A program made the position numbers and the translations under genes. DNA of 64,000 nt. Source: Astropecten irregularis. Its lineage: Eukaryota; Echinodermata; Asteroidea; Paxillosida; Astropectinidae. The notes under the pieces were generated by a model. The model was not told the DNA's origin. It saw only the letters and a program-made list of their open reading frames with translations, and made no database searches. The DNA is taken from assembly GCA_963971285.1 (NCBI GenBank), contig OZ020261.1, positions 1,984,001 through 2,048,000 of the forward strand, read 5' to 3'. Below, in pieces: positions 28,400 to 40,500 of this stretch; the first letter of the stretch is position 1; each line of letters starts with the position of its first letter.

Positions 28400-28732
28400 C
28401 TGGGCTGGGGTTGGGGCTGGGTTTGAGGCTGAGACTTGGTCTGGGGCTGGGGCTGGGGTTGGGACTGGGGCTGGGGCTGGGTCTGGGTCTGTGGCTGAGA
28501 CTTGGTCTGGGGCTGGGGCTCTGGCTGGGGCTGGGACTGGGGCTGGGTCTGAGACTGGGGCTGGGGCTGGGGCTGGGGCTGGGACTGGGGCTGGGGCTGG
28601 GGCTGGGACTGGGGCTGGGTCTGGGGCTGGGGCTGGGACTGGGGCTGGGGCTGGGGCTGGGGCTGGGGCTGGGGCTGGGACTGGGGCTGGGGCTGGGGCT
28701 GGGACTGGGACTGGGGCTGGGTCTGGGGCCTC
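28400..28732 (+). repeat. GGGGCT hexanucleotide array
   Basis: More than 50 units of CTGGGG with CTGGGA and CTGGGT variants over about 330 bp. Four closely spaced GGGG runs recur throughout, so the plus strand meets the pattern for G-quadruplex formation. It encodes repeats in all frames on both strands, none with a plausible gene context. A piece of the hexamer-arm foldback family follows at 28960-29070, so this may be one arm that expanded. Confidence 0.85.
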
Positions 28733-29690
28733 ATCTCCATCATACATGTAAAACCTGCCCCGAAGGCCACTGACCGTCCGTGGGGGTATGAGCCCCTTCC
28801 CAATATTAAGACAAATATAAAGCTTGTATATAAAACAAATGTATCCATAACAAAAGCTTGCAGATATAACAGTTAATTTAGGAGGAACATAATTATCGTG
28901 CCTGAATAAAATATGATTGAGCAAATAAATGTGCCTTAATGTTTCAAGGCATGCAGTGCAGGGGCCATTCTCAAAGCTCGGCTCCGGCACCATTTTGTGA
29001 ATCCATTCCGTCTTAAATAAAAGGTATTGAAATAGAGGCTTTTGGCTGCAGTTACTATTTTTATCCTGTGAAGAAAAAATATGAATTCCTAAACAGAAAC
29101 ATCTAAAATCAGATAAAAATCCGAGAAATCTTATCTTAGGTAAATCCTCTATCCTTCTGCACTAAAAAAAACCCCTTCTTTTTCCCCTTTAATATTTAAT
29201 GTGGGGATTCGGCGGTCTAGTCTGTGACTGCACCTTTAATATTCGACACAGTTTGCTCCTTTAATTGTGAACGATGCCGCGGCGAATCACTAAGCCCGCT
29301 CGCTGTGACAGTGATAGTCCTACGCATGAGGGAAAGTAGTTCACTTCAATAGAAAGTTGTTCCTTATTATAATAATGTATTACATGTAATTAATTTTGAA
29401 ACAGATATGGAAATGTACTTTAATCAAAACCATCAAAAAGAACTCGTTATTCATAATTATGGTATTACATGTAAAAGGAAACAAAGCGCATTGATACAGG
29501 AGTTTGCTAAACTGCACTGTGGTCTCTTTTACCGCCTGCTCAGGAAAAGTGGCAACATCGTGATACCCGGTGAGGCTCAAAATATCTCTTTATTTGCCTT
29601 AAGAAATACCGTATTTGCTTACCTTCTTAAAGTCATATGTGTGCAATGATAGTCGATCCCGAGGGAGAATATAATGTCAACCCTACTCCC
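28733..29690. other. No supported gene
   Basis: Holds a fragment of the hexamer-arm foldback family (28960-29070) and AT-rich DNA. The frame at 29407-29580 has protein-like composition (QEFAKLHCGLFYRLLRKSG) with an AG before it and GTGAGG after it, but no partner exons were found; it is left unannotated. Confidence 0.35.
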
Positions 29691-29699
29691 CGAAACGAC

Positions 29700-30100
29700 A
29701 GCAAATTTACTTTATTTTTTCCAACATGAGCATTAATTAGCGATAACGCAACACGTACGTAACACAGCGTTATGTGATAGGCCTATGCCGAGTTAATGTG
29801 CGAAATAGGCCTACAGTAGGACCTACCGTATGTATCGTGGGGGGTCCCGTTATTAATGTGCCAAGTTTCCGCGGGCTTACCTTCTGCGTTACGCGGCGCG
29901 ATGTAAACAACTTCGGATGACGTCAAAAAAGTTTGTGCGTGATGATAGATGTCTCCTCTCTATGCTGACCCCAAAATATGGAAAGTTAAGGCTTTACTAG
30001 TACTATCGTCCGGTCATGAGTTTCCGATGGACATATGTTTTCGATGACGAAATTTGATTCCCATTTACCGCGAGACCGTGCGTGATACTTTGTGATCAGT
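29700..30100. promoter_or_regulatory. CpG-rich promoter-like island
   Basis: Locally enriched in CpG (GCGTTACGCGGCGCGATG) within AT-rich surroundings, with a perfect CRE TGACGTCA at 29918-29925. On minus, CGCAGAAG followed by GTAAGC at about 29875-29880 looks like a first-exon donor. On plus, a short ORF begins at 30101. A bidirectional promoter would explain both. No downstream minus exon was recognised. Confidence 0.4.
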
Positions 30101-31466
30101 ATGCCTGAAGTGATGACTACACTCAGGGCTATCTCCAACATTCAGGATATTGAGAATAACGTTTTCAGTTGTGAGTGATACTCAAAAGTAAAAAACTATG
30201 TAATTTTGGGTATAGATTACTAATGCATTTTAAGGCTAATGTTCAAACGTTTATAAAAGACACAATCTGTGGTCAAATATTCCAAACTAAACTGTCGTCT
30301 GCTCGAACAACTTTCATTCTTCCGATGTCAGACGGCAGGTCACGTGATCCCAGTGCGATCTGGGTTTTTATGGCATGCCAATGTAACAAAATTGTTAAAG
30401 TCTTTCTCAAATCGAAGTGCCATAATTTTATTTTTCTCTTTTTAATTTGAAACTTTGCTAAGCTGATGAACTTAAGCTATCCACGTTTAGGCCTCTCATA
30501 ATGATGCCATATATTATAAAAATGTTGTGATAATAATTTTACCTACCATGATCTGTACCAAATTCTCAATTTGTTGATTCATCCATTTATTTATAAAAAA
30601 ATAATTTATCATTCACGATCTTTGAATCAAAACAGTTTCAGGACCTTTTATAAATAACTCCATCGACCCAGTTCGATCAAATCGAGTCAGGACAATATTT
30701 CATCAATTTTTGAGTGACTTGGCACGCCATAGCTACTCCGATGTCAACGAACTTTGCCGCACAACCAAGTTATCGAAAACTGGTGACGCTTTGTTTACAT
30801 AGCGGAATCGATGTCGCTGTAAATGACGGACAATATTTCCAAAGAAAAGACTTCAACTTCGATGATTTTTACAGAGTATAATCTGGAAGTGTCCAGTTCA
30901 AAGTTAGTGAAGTGATTTTCTGAAATTTTATTTCGTTTCTGTTTTATAGAAGTTTTCCTGTTATCCCATCGGAAACCGGTGACTGCAGGATACTACTGTA
31001 GTTAGTTTTATTCGTAAATATCAAATTTTGAGGTACTTTAGACCTTATTTAACTAGATACAAAAGTGTCCATACTTGCGAGAGTCAAAAATAAACAATGC
31101 ACTTTCATTCATAGTTTTGGGTTACAATATTTCAAATTGCCATTCGTTCATATTGATGTCACGTGACTTTATTAGCAACCATGCATGCCATTCCTTATAT
31201 AATTTTTCCCACTACTTGTAAAATCTTTATTTCCTCTACTATTGAGGGTGATGAAAAAATATTGCTAGGGTTTAGTTTCTTACTTTAAAATAATAAAATT
31301 TGCATGCAGAATTTTTCTAATGATACTTACAAATTTTAAAAAGAGGTTTTGGGTCTTGTTTTGTGAATTGTTTTTATGAGACAAACATGTAATTAATCAA
31401 TTAACAGGTGCGTTTCCACTAACAGGCAGGAGGTACACAGAGAGTGACTCCCCTCAGGCAACATAA
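30101..31466 (+). CDS. Candidate small two-exon gene, function unknown
   Basis: Exon 1 at 30101-30170 starts MPEVMTTLRAISNIQDI and ends with GTGAGT. An acceptor AATTAACAG at 31407 joins in phase to CAFPLTGRRYTESDSPQAT and TAA, giving 42 residues. After the TAA the same frame stays protein-like (CHVEKGNRRRGHPEQIPQ, then a second TAA, then Lys/Pro/Ser-rich sequence). An alternative acceptor at 31432 opens another frame (TPLRQHKFVMLRKAI, to TAA near 31702). Several AATAAA signals lie at about 31770-31790. I do not recognise the family. Which acceptor is used, or whether this is a decayed gene, cannot be settled here. Confidence 0.3.
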
Positions 31467-31469
31467 GTT

Positions 31470-33160
31470 TGTCATGTTGAGAAAGGCAATCGCAGAAGAG
31501 GTCACCCAGAACAAATCCCACAATATGAGAATGGCAAGAAAACCTTTACATAAAAAGAGAAAACACCCAAAGCAAAATCCAAAAAGCCTCCCTCAACATC
31601 CCAGTCTCAATCTAGGCCTGGTCCAAGCTGTCCTATGCTGCATCTCAACACAACTTCTAGAAACAGTCAAACAAATACTAAGTTTCATAGTTTTAGTTTT
31701 TTAATAATTTATGCCGATGCAAAAATAACAAAAGAATTCTTTTAATATAAAGCATCCAACAATTTATCACAAAAATAAAGAAAAATAAAAAAAGAGAGGT
31801 CAGAATATAAAAAACCTGAATGAATGTGGAATGAATAAAATGAGTGTTTAAAACATTGAAACGACCACGAGTGTGTTTCTATTTTAATTTTTTTTTAATT
31901 TGAAAACAATGAAAAAAATATTTAACTTTAAAAGAACTGATATTTTGATATGACCAAATTTTACATTCAGGATAAGGTGAAGTTACTAAAGACACACAAA
32001 GTGACAGCAAATATTTATTTTTCACACATGGCTTTACGGGAGCACCGGCCGTACTACCAACGCAATCCTCGGAAACAGGACACAGTCTTCCGCGTAGACG
32101 CGTTGTGAGTTGACATCAGAATTCACACCGTTGCACAAAAGTAGTTAACATCGGGAAGAATTTACTGTTGTTGGCATACTTCCTGGTACCTATTGAAGGT
32201 AATTAGGACATAAGTTGACATCTTGCATTTGGCATTTTTTTCTAAATCAAGGAAGAAGCATTATACCCTCGGAAACCTGTAACTGGAGGATACATGTATA
32301 ATGTACGTAGCGGCACTTTATTTTACGAGTGCTCTTTTCACGAACTCTGCCGCCATGACAGCTGACTCGAGACGACTGCATGTATCTTCATTTGAGTGTA
32401 GGCCTACCTTTTTCGAAATTCGAGGTAGCCTCTCCAGTTTTCGAGAGTTGGCCTAGCAAGGCCTACGTGTGCCACATTCAGTACTTCAGTCATGTCACTC
32501 ATGTCAGTAGGCACTAGGCACCACCACAAGCCAAACGATAATGTTAAAAGTTTACTTCTGAATGCGAGTTGTTGCCTCACTTGAAATAAATGCTTAGTTA
32601 CACTCTCGAAAATCGGTACATCAAGGATACTTTGAACATTGACGAATTTGTGATCATTGAAGCTTGGGGAACGCACTTTCTGACACTAAGGATAAATTTG
32701 AGGAATCTGTTTGAGGGGAATTGTTGATTTAAATGATGATGTTAATTTGTCCATAGGCCACTGTAAGGGTGTAGAGAGTAGCAAAGACATAACTGTAGAG
32801 AGCTGAGCATTCTGACTCTAATGAAGTAATCTAAGACATGGGCCTACAAGGAGCATTGTGTGAGTTTAATTGTACAATTTTTATTTGAAGTTGGTCTTTG
32901 AGATACATTATTATTGAAATCTACCTACAATACCAAATAATTGTTTATGAATGATATCTATTTAAACTGAGAATAATTTCATGTAAGAAATAAAAGAACA
33001 AAATTTGAGTTGCTGTATATGACACACAGGGAACTAAACAACACTGGTGATCGAATAGCAATCAGGAATAACAAAAGAAACTGACACTATACAACAAGAT
33101 CATGTGATAGCCTTTACCATTCATTTTCCACCCCCCCTTGCCTTTGAAGAATGACTCCGG
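31470..33160. other. No further gene recognised
   Basis: Possible 3' UTR of the preceding candidate to about 31800, with repeated AATAAA. The rest is AT-rich with some CpG near 32030-32110. No frame stands out on either strand. Confidence 0.35.
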
Positions 33161-33184
33161 CCTCCACCGTTAGTCTTACAAATC
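33124..33184 (-). other. Candidate last exon of the beta-trefoil gene
   Basis: On minus, after TTTGTAAG the frame reads TNGGGRSHSSKARGGGK then TGA. The phase fits exon 6 of the gene at 34567-43727, and a short basic Gly-rich tail is plausible. The acceptor has a poor pyrimidine tract and two other AGs lie just upstream. An AATAAA on minus occurs near 32881-32886. Proposed only because exon 6 ends at a GT donor and must continue somewhere to the left. Confidence 0.3.
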
Positions 33185-34566
33185 TTCTTCATGATAATGT
33201 AGATTTTATACTACATAAGAAAAACCAGCTGAACCAAACATTAAGAAATGTTTACGAGTAAGAGGATTAAAAAAAACACACATTTTCGACGGTTAAAATT
33301 CTTTCTAATTCTCAAAAAATTAAATATGGTGACATCAACATGTCTTTCTAAATAATGGCTGATGTCCCCTAAATGTTCACTTTCAGGCAAAAACCTGTCT
33401 CATCCCTAATTACAATACAGTGTACATACAAATTACATACAAATTAAAAATTCAGACAAATTAGTAAAAAATAAGCAAAATATGTAATTAAAAATTGCCC
33501 AAGAATACAGAAAAAGGTAAATTATTCACTACTAATTTAGGAGCATTAAAAGTAGTATTGAGTAGCATTAAAAGATGGTAGATGTTCAGATATGTATGAA
33601 ATATAAACTCTTTTACCATGATTACTGTGTCCCAATTTGGAACAGCCTATACCTAATGCAGTCACTGACTGAGTATATACTGGCATTTGCGAGTCGCAAA
33701 ATTACTTCTAAAAAGGAAAAATAGCTATACATGTATTATTCAAATGGTTCCTCAAACCCAAAACGACTGGACTTTTGAGGCGAGACTAAAATAAGCATCA
33801 AAGTACTGTATGTATATGAATCACATCTTAACACCAACATAATAGTCTTGATTCAAGATGGATTTGCAAGTGATAGCATTGGATGTTGGACTGTCCAACC
33901 TTACATTGTCTGAAACCAAGACTACACCTGTATATTTCAGTGCAATTTCATAGAGTTGCTAAGCAGATTGATGATTCTTAGCAAGAATAAGCAGGGAACC
34001 AGCTATACAAACAGTATGCAGTGATTAGGCCTGTTGGTGACCAGTGTCAACTATAACTTCATAAGTAATTCCAGCTTAGTAGAGTTTTGTGTTGCTAAGC
34101 CTCCTGACCTCTGACCCTAAACCTTTCTCTTGAAGGGGTCATCACTCATCTACTTTGTCCTTTGTGTAGTTACAGTAGCCTGCTGTACGTACATTTGCTG
34201 GTGATAGGGCGAAGACTGCATAAACCAAAATAGGGAGAATTGCAATGGTTAGAAATACAATCCCTTAGCCAATTAGTCTGTCCTACTTTATCGACCTTTC
34301 TTTTGTTTACAAACACTGACATGCTGGTTGGCAATTTTCCTTCCTCTATTACTGCTCTCAGTTACCCAGATGACATCACAGTTTTGTTCATGAATATGGA
34401 GATTCTAATTAGCATACAAAAAAAAAAAAACCTGTTGTTAACCCTGAAACAGTGTGAGGAAGTGGGTAAAATCACAGGCCCTGTAAAACAGTTGCTTTTT
34501 GGCACATATTCAAGCCATAATATTCCTATTGCAGAGACCATTTAAAAGCCTATTGCCCTCACTTAC

Positions 34567-37500
34567 CACCACGGATGGGGTGAACATGGATGCGTTGTCC
34601 TTGCCAGCTAGGTGACCAGGCTTGATCTCCCCAGTGGCTGCCACCCCAATGTGCTGGGCTCTCGTCATAACAGATTCAAAGGTGATGAACCCGCTCATGG
34701 TCTCATGAAGCCTGAATTTGCAAGATGCATCGCCGTTGCCCTGATAAGAAAACAAGCATTTCAAATCTTATCGGCCGTCTTTAATCATCATTATTATCGG
34801 TTTTCCTGGTCATTTTCGGAAAATGAGCGGCCAATTTAATTTTCACGCATTCGTTAAAGGTAGTATCATACTTTGGTTTTTGTCAAAGAAGTACAGATTT
34901 ATGGGCAAAAATATCAAGGAAGATACAGTCATAGTCATCTGTGAAAATTTCAGTCCCATACGGTGCCCACTTTTTGAGAAAATCGTGAAACACGGCCACA
35001 GTATTTCTTAAGTCTTTTCTCTTTTATTTTTGATCTTTTAAAAGATCATACATATTTTCGGTCGTTGTTTTACTAATTTCTGGATAAATAAACCATTTCA
35101 GGGGGAAACATTGTAACGGTATGTTTCTACCACCACCATCTTCATACCCTGTAAGTTAAACGTAAATCTGTGAACTTTTCTGTTTTGGTTTCTTAACAAA
35201 GTGGTAAATCAGGGCGGACAGCGACCTCACGCGGCCTGAGATAACATGCTAATCAGCGGCGCCTCATGTTTTTACTCAGCAGAGCATTTTTTGGCCACAT
35301 GGCCGCATCAGCGCTTTTGTTATACGATGAAATCAATTTCCCTATCTCTACTCCCTGCGTAGATATCTGTACCTGTCAGTATTTTCGAACGTACGCCAAA
35401 GCGGAGCATCATGCTCACGGCGGCTCACGGTGCAGGCCTACACAAGAGCAGAAGCACAGATAAATCCAAGCTGGGACGGCCTGGTGGAATGTCCCGCTCT
35501 GCATGGCGGTCGTTTTGCCTATTTCTTCTAGCCCTAGATATCGGCTTGACGGTGATTCATGTTATGGTAAGTGTTAGAGATTAAACACGGTATTTAGTTT
35601 GGTGTGACACTATAAGAAGTTTTAAAATTATATGTCCAATGATATCTAGGTACGGCCTTTTCTTTTACGTTACGTCCAGTAAGTTTACCTCGTCCGAGAT
35701 ATTTGTTTTATATTCAACAATATTTAATATTTTAGTAATTAGGTCAACTCGTGTACTTTCACCAACCCGTACCTTCGCAAGGTCATACCAATTACTCGTA
35801 GTTCAATAACTTGAATCACTGAGGTAGAAACCAGAAAGATCGCTTGATTTCTGTGAAAGTTTACTTTTACATTAAAGGGATTGCATACGTTTGGTAATTT
35901 GAGCCTATTGTTTGTTTCAAACCAATATAATTGTATATATGTACCATAAAACTAACCTGTGAAAGTTTCAATTCAAAAGGTGGTAGCGTTTGTGAGATTT
36001 TGGCGACAAACTAGAGCGGTTATTTCACGCCAGATAACAGTAAGTCAATAGCTGAGAAGCGTTACGGCCATAACGCTTCTCAGATTCATAATTTTTGGAG
36101 ATAAAAAGTGACATATTTTTCCATAACCGCGGTACTTCGAATTGAACGTTTCTCAATATGCATTATACTATCCAAAGCAGCTGTACTTCTCACCAAGTAA
36201 GTTTTAATTGCCATAAATTTTCAGAGTCATTACCAAACGTATGCAATGCCTTTAAGTTTATTCCATAGGGCAGTCAGAATATTTCGGCTCGTACATTTGT
36301 AAATTCGTGCCTTTACCAATTCATACCAACTCGTACCTTTTTTACCAAGACGAATTCATACCAACTCGTACCTTTACCAAGACAAATTCATACCAACTCG
36401 TACCTTACCAAGACAAATTCATACCAACTCGTACCTTTACCAAGACAAATTCATACCAACTCGTACCTTTACCAAGACAAATCCATCCTTTACCAAGACA
36501 AATTCATACCAACTCGTACCTTTACCAAGACAAATTCATACCAACGTACCTTTACCAAGACAAATTCATACCAACTCGTACCTTTACCAAGACAAATTCA
36601 TACCAACTCGTACCTTTACCAAAGACAAATTCATACCAACTCGTACCTTTACCAAGACAAATTCATACCAACGTACCTTTACCAAGACAAATTCATACCA
36701 ACTCGTACCTTTACCAAGACAAATTCATACCAACTCGTACCTTTACCAAAGACAAATTCATACCAACTCGTACCTTTACCAAGACAAATTCATACCAACT
36801 CGTACCTTTACCAAAGACAAATTCATACCAACTCGTACCTTTACCAAAGACAAATTCATACCAACTCGTACCTTTACCAAAGACAAATTCATACCAACTC
36901 GTACCTTTACCAAAGACAAATTCATACCAAGGCTCGTACCTTACCAAGACAAATTCATACCAACTCGTACCTTTACCAAGACAAATTCATACCAACTCGT
37001 ACCTTTACCAAAGACAAATTCATACCAACTCGTACCTTTACCAAGACAAATTCATACCAACGTACCTTTACCATTTATACCGGTTTGAAGCTGAAGACTT
37101 ATACTTAGGCCCTACACGATGTATTAATTAAGAGTTAATAGATCATTTGATTGTGGAGTAATTAACGTTCAAAGATATTTGTCCCTCAGTGAAAACTAAA
37201 AAAAAATCACAAGCGATCTCTTTTATCGGCCGGCAAATTGGCATGGATGCAATAATTTTCCCTATGATACAAAACACGCACAAATTCGTCCATTAAAACT
37301 AACAATAGCACACGCGTCGTTTTGTTCTGCACGCGCTCAAATCAGTCCTTTTGTGAAAACAAAAGTTCGCACGTGTTGTATTTGTGCACATAGTACAATG
37401 TGCATTTTTCCTAAATTCGCCCCTTTGCACTTGATTATTGATTTTCATAATATCTGAATCTGAAAAAAAAACAAAGATCGCCCAGATGTCCATTACAATA

Positions 37501-40500
37501 CCTTAAATCGATTTTGGGACCCCAAAAAATCGAAAAAATATTGATTTGGGACAAATTTGTCTCTATGTGAAAAGGCTATGACGATGTATCTGTATGAAGA
37601 TTAACGATTTTGGAAGTTGGAATTTATTAATTGTCACGGCTGTTTTCCCAAGGACTTGCGAGAAATAGTTTGCTTATTTTGTCAAAATAATGGGATTACT
37701 CGCGAAAGTGAATGCTTTTAAGTTCTTGAGCAAAATTTTGGTGAACAGTGAAGACATTCAAAGTGCAAAAACGTAATGGAATTGTAACATAGCAAAAAAA
37801 AACCACCACTTCTACCCAAGGAAACCAACCGAAATTGAATCAGAGTCAAAAAGTAAAGTTGGGTGAAGAAAAACACAAAATCGGCTTGGGAATAATGTAT
37901 CCATAAATTTGGAAACTGAATACAATACAAATGAACAGCAAAATATCCGTATACATTCATGCGAAAAATCGGTCAGGTGTGCAAAACGAAGGATTAGAAA
38001 ACATGACAATTCAATCCGTAATATCATACAGTGTACTTTGGTTGCAAAAATATCAAGGAAGTTACAGTCATCTGTGAAAATTTCAGTCCAATACGGTGCC
38101 CACTTTTTGAGAAAACAGTGAAAAACGGCCACAGTATTTTCTCTTTCATTTAAAAAAAAATCTTTTCTCGATAAATAAAGCATTTCATGCAGAAACGGTA
38201 TGTTTCTACCATCACCATCTTTATACCCTGTAAGATAGGTAAATCTGTGAAGATTTCTGTTTCGGTATACTACAAAAATTTGATACTAACTTTAAAGGCA
38301 GATATCTCTGTCTTCCCTTTTTCCTGACTGAGGCATCATTTGAAAGGCCAGGAAATATAGTATCTAGAAATGTGATTGATTCTTTAAAATAAAATTATCG
38401 TTGTGCAAATTACTTTTTGACAGCCTTGCTTCATATTGTCTTTACACACTCGTGCGTGAAGTATGTATCATATGAATGGTATCAAATAAAAGCTTAGGAA
38501 ATAACCTTTTCAAATATGTGTCATTTATTATTCAAAAGTGAAATTAAAATAGGATTAAACATTGACAAATCTCGGTTTCGTTTTTTTATGGGACACCCTG
38601 TATAATCAAAGTACAAACTGTTTAGAATAATGTGTGTATGTTTGTTCATATACTTCTCCATCTTACCTAATCCTCTGTTTATAATAATAATAATAATAAT
38701 AAAACCACATTTATATAGCGCATTAAAAATCACTGATCTGTCAATGTGCTTTACACAATTAAAATTAATCCATAAGCATGACCTAAAATACCAGACCCGC
38801 TGATTCCAAAACCACTAGCTAAAATACATTAAGGAAAACCATTTAAATAACCAGACAAAGTCAACCCAATGAAACATACAAAAGGTATAAAATGCAAGAC
38901 ACTGAATGACACAAGTTAAAAACATAATCTATACCATAGGTGTCGATTTCTTTTCATGATTGGGGGGGGGGTGATTGGTGATTTGATGTCCTATGCGAGG
39001 GAGCGAAGCAACCGAGCGGTAGGAGGGTGTGGGGAGGGGGGGAACCCCTTACCAGGGACTTTCTTGTTTTAAAACAGACTCGAAAAGTCGAATTTTAAAA
39101 ACGATATTCAGAAGAATTAAACATGGTATAAATTCACTCCTGCTTATTTAAAATATGGCACATCTCTTCGCTTTCTCGCATGACTCGCATAATTCTCTCT
39201 CACGCCTCACAAACTACCCACATCAAAATAATCAATGTATAATAAGAACGAGAAGTGCAAACAAGTAAAATTGATTGTCTTTCTACATTCCAACCATGCT
39301 ATTTATTTGTTATTTTGTTGGTACTTCACATATTTTGGTGGTATTAAATGACATTCAACCTCGAAATATTGGGGGGATAATAATACACTCCATCCCCCCA
39401 CCTTAAATATTGGGGGGGGTACCCCCCCCCCCCCATCGGGATCGACACCCATGGTCTATACCAATCTTCTTTATCCCCCTTTTCCCCCAGTCCCTTGCAT
39501 CTTCACGCCTTTGTTGTTGCCTCCCCATATCCCTCCTTCCCTGACCACACTTGCCTAACCCCACCCTCCCTGGTCACTCTGAACCCCCAACCCCTACCCA
39601 TTTGTTCTGATCCTCTCATCCATTTATGTATATCTTTCTTGCATATTCTTGTCCTCTCGTCATTTACCCTTCGATAAAGATCCTGTTATAGGATCGAAAT
39701 GCATCAGGCCCTCCTAACTCCAAGTATAGAACTCAAAGTCTTGTGGTCAATCTACAGATTGTGGGTTCGAATCCAGCCATGGTTTAATGGTACATCCTTG
39801 GTCAAGACGCTTTGTCACATATTGCTCCTCTTCACCCAGGTGTAAATGGGTACCTGTGAGGGTAGAAATGGCTTTGTGGTTTGATTAGCCTCTGTGCGCT
39901 GAATACGGCAGCCAGGGCTGTATACTCCCCAGGGAGTTGAGATTGTTTCAGGAATGTAATACTAATTAAAGCCCAATGACCAGGGATAATACATGTAGTA
40001 ATACGCGCATAGAGATGTCATACATTCATTATGATATGCGCTATATAAACAACGGTTTATTATTATTACATGTATTATAAGAATAATTATACCAAAAACA
40101 TGGGAATCTGAATTTATTTGAATGAGACAGGGAACATCGTCAAACAATTTTGAATTTGGAAACAAGAAGATACTTACATTTCCAATGACATGTCCACCAT
40201 GGTTTGCAATATGGCAAGTTGGGTATGCAACACTCCTCAAAATGACAAGGTTGTGACCAATGTTCAAGATAGTAAAATGGGCTGCAGAGGAGAAAAAATG
40301 CAAAGAATTACATAAAAGATGAAATATCACAGCTGAAAGACATGAAATATCAGAACTTAAACACATCAAGACATCAAATATTATCAGACCTGAACATTTC
40401 ATAAGAAATTTCATAAATAAATTAAATTTCATCAAATAACCACAAGGGAAACTGACTGAATTTAAAGTCATTGAAAAGTGAACAAAGATAATTGACTATT

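Noticed and set aside
28346..28993. Long Pro/Ala/Gln or Gly-rich reading frames on both strands
   Set aside because: They are translations of the GGGGCT hexamer array in every frame, with no start context, splice partners or non-repetitive domain.
29407..29580. Frame with protein-like composition flanked by AG and GTGAGG
   Set aside because: No family signature and no partner exon on either side; left for RNA evidence.
36307..37131. 274-codon frame of a [15 protein letters not shown] repeat
   Set aside because: It comes from a 32/33-bp minisatellite with no stops in several frames. It lies in an intron and has no promoter or conserved flank.
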